This document shows, in pieces, positions 7,184-11,516 of a DNA stretch of 11,516 nucleotides. Numbering within the stretch: position 1 is the first letter of the stretch; each line of letters opens with the position of its first letter. Source of the stretch: Chloroflexota bacterium (GTDB lineage: Bacteria; Chloroflexota; Dehalococcoidia; UBA3495); contig JADFNR010000011.1 of the NCBI GenBank assembly GCA_022563275.1, positions 29,783-41,298 of the forward strand, given 5' to 3'. A program made the position numbers and the translations under genes. The notes beneath the pieces were generated by a model. It was not told where the DNA came from. It was given only the letters and a program-made list of their open reading frames with translations, and did not search any database.

Positions 7184-10100
7184 ATGTCTACAGGAACTAG
7201 CCGGGACCAGTTCCCGGAGCCAGAGCAGCGGGCCGGAGACCGGGAAAGCGGACCGGACCGGCAGCGTGGCTCAAAGCGCCAGACACTCCAGAGTCTGGAG
7301 GACGCTGCCGGCGAACTTGCCCGGACCATGGGGCTGCCCGGACCAAGGGGCCAGACCCAACGGGAAGCGCTCATCCTGGCGGCCCACCGGGCCATTGACG
7401 CCCCTGATCTAAGCGGCGTAAACCTCAAGGCCCCGGAGTGGGACAGCCACCGGTCCGAGCTGGAAGAACTTCTGGCTGCTGGAACGGCGCTGTCCTTTAT
7501 CCGGACGGAATTCGGACGCTACCTGACCCCCGAGGCCTGGACCCAGGATGTAGCCGAAGTAAAGAAAACCCTGGCCGAGGCCGGTGGCCGCCGTACCCGG
7601 TTGCTCTCCGGAAAGTACCGCCAGGCCCGAGGCGTCCTCTCCCGGATGTGCCTTTCCTCGCCGCCCTCCCAGTTGGCGGGCCAGATGGCTCTGTTGAACG
7701 CCGTCATCGATTCCCAGGAGTATGGCCGGACTATAGACCGCCACCTGCCCCTGGGAGTTTCGCTATTCAGCCAGAGCCGCATCACCGGTCCCCAATCCTG
7801 GCCAGGGTTGGAGACCGTAGCTCTCTGGCGCCGAAAGATCGGAGACGAGATAGATGGCGGGTCGGTCCCGGCGGGGCTTCTCGATTATCTGGAAAGGGAC
7901 CATTCCACCGCGCTCCTGCTCCCGCTGGTGCAGAGCATGGAGGAGCTATCCACGGCCCACCAAAGCCACTCCCATTCGGTGGGGGCCAAGCTGGAGGCGG
8001 CGCGCCGTGACCTCCTGGACCTGGGGATGCGGAACCCACTGCTCAATTACCGGCTGCTCCGCTCAAGGGGAGCCGGTTTGCAGGGCCATACCCCACAGGA
8101 AATCATTCACGCGCTGGCGGAGGAAGAACGGGCCGCGGTGCTGGTCCCTGAGCCGGGCTCAGAAGATTCCACTGCTGACGGCCGGCGCCACCTGCAATTG
8201 ACCACCGTTCATCCGGCCGCCGAACTGGACCGGCGTCTGCTTTCCACCTACCGCCTGGCCAACTCTTTCATCCAGGAGCAGGGGGTGAACACCCTATTTC
8301 TGGCTCTGGGCATGCTGCAATGGCTGGACAACGGAGGGAACACAGAGCCCCGTCTCGCCCCATTGGTCCTGCTGCCCGTCACCCTGGAACGGACCAACCC
8401 CCGGGGACAGTTCCAGTTGCGTCACACCGGCGACGACCCTGAGTCCAACGTTTCGCTCCGCGAAAAGCTCCGTTTGGAGTTCGGGATCGCCCTGCCGGAG
8501 TTGCCCGAGGCGGAAGGCCTGGACACCGGGGCCTATTTCGACTCGGTCGCCGCAGCGGTCCATGGGCTGGACGGCTGGACCGTTGACCGTGACCGGGTTG
8601 CCCTGGGGTTCTTCTCCTTCAGCAAGTTCCTGATGTACCGGGACCTTGACGTGGAGAATTGGCCCGACGATACATCTCCCGCCGAACACCCAATCATCGG
8701 CGCCCTATTGGAGGACGGCTTCGACGAGCCGGCGCCCCTCATCGGAGGCGACGACCACTTGGATTCCTTTTTGGCGGCTGGCGACAGCTATCACGTTGTA
8801 GATGCCGACGGCTCCCAGACCCTGACTCTCCTGGACGTGAACCAAGGAATAAACTTGGTGGTCCAAGGACCGCCCGGCACCGGAAAATCGCAGACCATCA
8901 CGAACATGATTGCCGAGGCCGTCGGCCACGGCCGGACGGTGCTGTTCGTGTCCGAGAAGATGGCGGCCTTGGAGGTGGTGAAACGCCGGTTGGACAACGT
9001 GGGGCTGGGCGATGCCTGCTTGGAGCTGCACAGCCACAAAACGGCCAAGAAAACGGTGCTGGACGAGCTGGCCCGCACGCTGGAACTGGGCCGCCCCCGC
9101 ACGGGCGCGGTTGCGGAGGACGTGACCGAATTGACCCGCCTGAGGGAGCGGCTGAACGGCTATTGTGAGGCCATCAACCGGACCATTGGAGAATCCGGCG
9201 TCACCCCGTTCCAAGCGGCGGGGGAGTTGCTGGCAAGCGCGGCAGCCGCATCCCCAGAGACACCGGTCTCTGACATCGGCCAGTGGCCGCAATCCGAGTA
9301 CCGCCGCAAGCGGGGCCTGGTCGAGGAATTGCAGGCTAGGGTGTCAGCCATGGGCCCGCCCCGTGACCACCCATTCTGGGGCTCAAAGCTGAAGGAATCG
9401 CTGCCAGCGGCCCAGGACAGTTTGAAAGCCAATCTCGAAGCATACAAGGCGGCGCAGGAAAACCTGACGGACCGGACCGGCATACTGGTCCAGACCATGT
9501 GGTTCTCCGACCCAGCAGACCTGGCTGAGACGGAACGGTTGGTGGCAGCGGCACGAAGAGCGGCGGAAGCGCCGGATCTAGGGAGCGTGGAGGTAAAAAG
9601 CCAACTCTGGACTCAGCGTCCGGACGTTGTCAGAAGTCTTGTGGAGTCAGGTTCGGCCATGGCCGAACTGAAAGCCGAATACGGGACCGTGCTGAAACCC
9701 GAGGCCTGGGAAGAGGACCTCTCCGCCGACAGACTGGTGCTGGAGACCGATGGGGTCAAACCATGGCGCTTGCTCATCTCCGAATACCGCCGCACCAAGG
9801 ACCGGCTTGCCGCATTGCAGACGCCAGGCGGAAAGACAGGCGCCAAAAATCTGTTGGCCATGGTGGCCGCGGTGCAGTCCCACCAGCGAAATGATGCGGT
9901 GTTCGGTGAGCACAACGCTGTTGGCCTCGAGCTATTCGGTGAAGATTGGAAGGGCAAGGACTCAGACTGGCCGAGACTGACGGCCGTCGCCCATTGGCTG
10001 TTGCGGCTTCATGGCGACGTATCCGGCGGCGGGATGCCTCAACGATTGTTGGATTATCTGTCCTGGGGGCCGGTCTCGAAGCAACTGCCTGAGATGGCCT

Positions 10101-11516
10101 CCCGCATCGGCCAGGCCGTGACGGACCTCCGCAAGGCCGCCGCCGATGCAGCCCTTGGCATGGACCTCGACGTTTTCCGGCGCTTCCAGCAGCCCGGAGC
10201 CCTGGCCGAGCAATCGTTGGAACAGCAGCTTCGGTTGGCCACCGGTTGTCTGGAGAACCTGGAGAGCGTTCATGACATGGTCCGCCTGAACGTCCAGGGC
10301 GCGGACTGTCAGGCCGAAGGGCTCCAGGGTATATTGGAGGCGGCCTACCTGTGGACCGCCGGTGAAAACGCCCTGCCAGACACTTACGACCGCGCTTGGT
10401 ACGAGGGCCTCTGGGAGCGGGCCCTGAAAGAACGGGCCGAACTACGCTCTTTTGATGGCGCTGCTCACGGCCAGATAAGGGAGAGCTTCCAACAACTGGA
10501 CCGCCGGGTCCTGGTCCACAACCGCGCCCGGCTGGCCCAGGCCCATTGGGAGCGGATGCCCAGGAACCAGGGCGGAGGCCAGTTGGCGGTGCTTCGGCGG
10601 CAGTTCGAGATGCGCCGCCGCCACCTGCCCATCCGCCAGCTCCTGGAACGGGCCGGCAATCCCATCCAGGCGATCAAGCCCGTTTTCATGATGAGCCCGC
10701 TCTCCATCGCCGCCTACCTCAGTCCCGGCGGCATCAAGTTCGACCTGGTGGTGTTCGACGAGGCCAGCCAGGTGAAACCGGTGGACGCCTTGGGGGCGGT
10801 GATGCGGGGCGGCCAGGTGGTGGTGGTGGGCGATAGCCAACAACTTCCGCCGACCCCATTCTTCGAGACCGCCGGTCAGGTGGAGGAGTACAGCGAAGAC
10901 GAGTTGACCAGCGATATCGAAAGCATCCTCGGCTTGTTCGCGGCCCAGAACGCGCCCAGCCGCATGCTGCGCTGGCACTACCGCAGCCGCCACGACTCCC
11001 TGATCGCGGTCTCCAATCACGAGTTCTACGGCGGCGAATTGGTGCTGTTCCCCAGCCCCGACGCCGGGCGGGAGGACACCGGCCTGTTCTTTCATCATCT
11101 GCCCGACACGGTTTACGGCCGGGGGACAACCGGCTCCAATCCCCTGGAAGCCGAAGCAGTGGCCCGGGCGGTCATGGAGCATGCGAGAACCAGGCCAGAG
11201 CTATCCCTGGGAGTGGCGGCCTTCAGCATGGCCCAGACCAGAGAGGTCCTCGACCATCTGGATGATTTGCGGCGTGAAGACCCGTCGGCCGAGAGTTTCT
11301 TCGCGTCCCACCCCGACGAGCCGTTCTTCGTCAAGAACCTGGAAACGGTGCAGGGCGACGAACGGGATGTGGTCATGGTCAGCATCGGTTACGGCCGGGC
11401 GGAAGACGGCCGGGTGGACCTGAATTTCGGGCCCCTCAACCGGGAGGGTGGGGAGCGCCGGCTCAACGTCCTGATCACCCGGGCCAGGAGGCGCTGTGAA
11501 GTGTTCACCAATATGA
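7184..11516 (+). CDS. DUF4011-type superfamily 1 helicase, 3' end missing (runs off window)
   Basis: A very large DNA/RNA helicase-like ATPase; 1444 codons are visible with no stop. ATG 7184 is the first start after an in-frame TAA at 7172-7174; its ribosome binding site is poor (GTGGTG). Residues 1-60 are charged and look disordered. An extra domain fills about 60-250. DUF4011 follows at about 268-540, with ARRDLLDLGMRNPLLNYRLL and EQGVNTLFLALG. SF1 motifs come next: Walker A GPPGTGKSQT (562-571), Walker B DEAS (1192-1195), GDSQQLPPT (1216-1224), WHYRSRH (1264-1270), VQGDERD (1389-1395) and LNVLITRAR (1427-1435). The long insertion between Walker A and B holds a module repeated at the N-terminus. 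Relatives often end in DUF3320 or a Vsr-like nuclease domain; that part would lie right of the window. Such helicases are often found near defence genes, but none is seen here. Confidence 0.93.
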   Translation, partial: MSTGTSRDQFPEPEQRAGDRESGPDRQRGSKRQTLQSLEDAAGELARTMGLPGPRGQTQREALILAAHRAIDAPDLSGVNLKAPEWDSHRSELEELLAAGTALSFIRTEFGRYLTPEAWTQDVAEVKKTLAEAGGRRTRLLSGKYRQARGVLSRMCLSSPPSQLAGQMALLNAVIDSQEYGRTIDRHLPLGVSLFSQSRITGPQSWPGLETVALWRRKIGDEIDGGSVPAGLLDYLERDHSTALLLPLVQSMEELSTAHQSHSHSVGAKLEAARRDLLDLGMRNPLLNYRLLRSRGAGLQGHTPQEIIHALAEEERAAVLVPEPGSEDSTADGRRHLQLTTVHPAAELDRRLLSTYRLANSFIQEQGVNTLFLALGMLQWLDNGGNTEPRLAPLVLLPVTLERTNPRGQFQLRHTGDDPESNVSLREKLRLEFGIALPELPEAEGLDTGAYFDSVAAAVHGLDGWTVDRDRVALGFFSFSKFLMYRDLDVENWPDDTSPAEHPIIGALLEDGFDEPAPLIGGDDHLDSFLAAGDSYHVVDADGSQTLTLLDVNQGINLVVQGPPGTGKSQTITNMIAEAVGHGRTVLFVSEKMAALEVVKRRLDNVGLGDACLELHSHKTAKKTVLDELARTLELGRPRTGAVAEDVTELTRLRERLNGYCEAINRTIGESGVTPFQAAGELLASAAAASPETPVSDIGQWPQSEYRRKRGLVEELQARVSAMGPPRDHPFWGSKLKESLPAAQDSLKANLEAYKAAQENLTDRTGILVQTMWFSDPADLAETERLVAAARRAAEAPDLGSVEVKSQLWTQRPDVVRSLVESGSAMAELKAEYGTVLKPEAWEEDLSADRLVLETDGVKPWRLLISEYRRTKDRLAALQTPGGKTGAKNLLAMVAAVQSHQRNDAVFGEHNAVGLELFGEDWKGKDSDWPRLTAVAHWLLRLHGDVSGGGMPQRLLDYLSWGPVSKQLPEMASRIGQAVTDLRKAAADAALGMDLDVFRRFQQPGALAEQSLEQQLRLATGCLENLESVHDMVRLNVQGADCQAEGLQGILEAAYLWTAGENALPDTYDRAWYEGLWERALKERAELRSFDGAAHGQIRESFQQLDRRVLVHNRARLAQAHWERMPRNQGGGQLAVLRRQFEMRRRHLPIRQLLERAGNPIQAIKPVFMMSPLSIAAYLSPGGIKFDLVVFDEASQVKPVDALGAVMRGGQVVVVGDSQQLPPTPFFETAGQVEEYSEDELTSDIESILGLFAAQNAPSRMLRWHYRSRHDSLIAVSNHEFYGGELVLFPSPDAGREDTGLFFHHLPDTVYGRGTTGSNPLEAEAVARAVMEHARTRPELSLGVAAFSMAQTREVLDHLDDLRREDPSAESFFASHPDEPFFVKNLETVQGDERDVVMVSIGYGRAEDGRVDLNFGPLNREGGERRLNVLITRARRRCEVFTNM
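7379..7891 (+). repeat. Helicase internal repeat, copy 1 (residues 66-236)
   Basis: This protein-level repeat aligns residue for residue, without gaps, to copy 2 at a fixed offset of 723 residues. Shared landmarks are APDL (73-76), PEAW (116-119), LL..YR (140-146), G..LF (191-195), WP.L..VA.W (206-215) and GG..P..LLDYL (225-236). By hand count roughly 50 of 171 residues are identical. DNA similarity is low, so the duplication is old. Confidence 0.8.
9548..10060 (+). repeat. Helicase internal repeat, copy 2 (residues 789-959)
   Basis: This is the second copy of the module, inside the insertion between Walker A and Walker B. It carries APDL (796-799), PEAW (839-842), LLISEYRR (863-870), GLELF (914-918), WPRLTAVAHW (929-938) and GG.MP..LLDYL (948-959). 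Its position inside the motor, against the N-terminal position of copy 1, suggests the two could pack against each other. Confidence 0.8.

Noticed and set aside
7110..7412. Small + strand open frame across the helicase start
   Set aside because: It overlaps the helicase N-terminus in another frame, has no ribosome binding site, and codes for a low-complexity product.
10442..11182. Long open frame on the - strand opposite the helicase
   Set aside because: It is antisense to the SF1 motif region and its His/Ala/Gly-rich translation matches no family I know.

Overview
The window is about 11.5 kb of GC-rich, densely coding bacterial DNA. It holds eight protein genes: six complete, one cut by the left edge and one cut by the right edge. 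I see no rRNA, tRNA, CRISPR array or insertion sequence. Gene content (squalene-hopene cyclase, squalene/phytoene synthase, SsuD-like flavin monooxygenase, frequent GTG starts) fits a GC-rich environmental bacterium. Chloroflexota or a similar uncultured lineage is possible, but that is a guess and the sequence alone does not settle it.

Left part, 1-5548, five genes all on the + strand. The window opens inside a squalene-hopene cyclase gene; its frame is open from base 1, so the ATG at 52 is internal. Next come a YjbQ/UPF0047 protein (2019-2462), a squalene/phytoene synthase (start chosen at 2631), an SDR-type NAD-dependent sugar-nucleotide epimerase-like protein (start chosen at 3604) and an inosine/uridine-preferring nucleoside hydrolase (start chosen at GTG 4625). 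The cyclase and synthase together suggest condensation of farnesyl diphosphate to squalene and cyclisation to hopanoids. Between YjbQ and the synthase lie a perfect 10-bp hairpin and a consensus TATAAT box, so the synthase may have its own promoter.

Middle part, 5550-7017, two genes on the - strand. A small cupin is followed by an SsuD-like LLM flavin-dependent monooxygenase. The ribosome binding site of the second gene overlaps the stop codon of the first. The monooxygenase stop codon lies one base from the stop of the convergent nucleoside hydrolase. An extended -10 promoter and a tandem 9-bp repeat lie upstream of the cupin, in a divergent intergenic region.

Right part, 7184 to the right edge, + strand. 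One very long reading frame (1444 codons visible, no stop) encodes a DUF4011-type superfamily 1 helicase. The DUF4011 region is preceded by an extra N-terminal domain of about 270 residues. A 171-residue piece of that domain aligns without gaps to a module inserted between Walker A and Walker B of the same protein. This internal duplication is the most unusual thing in the window.
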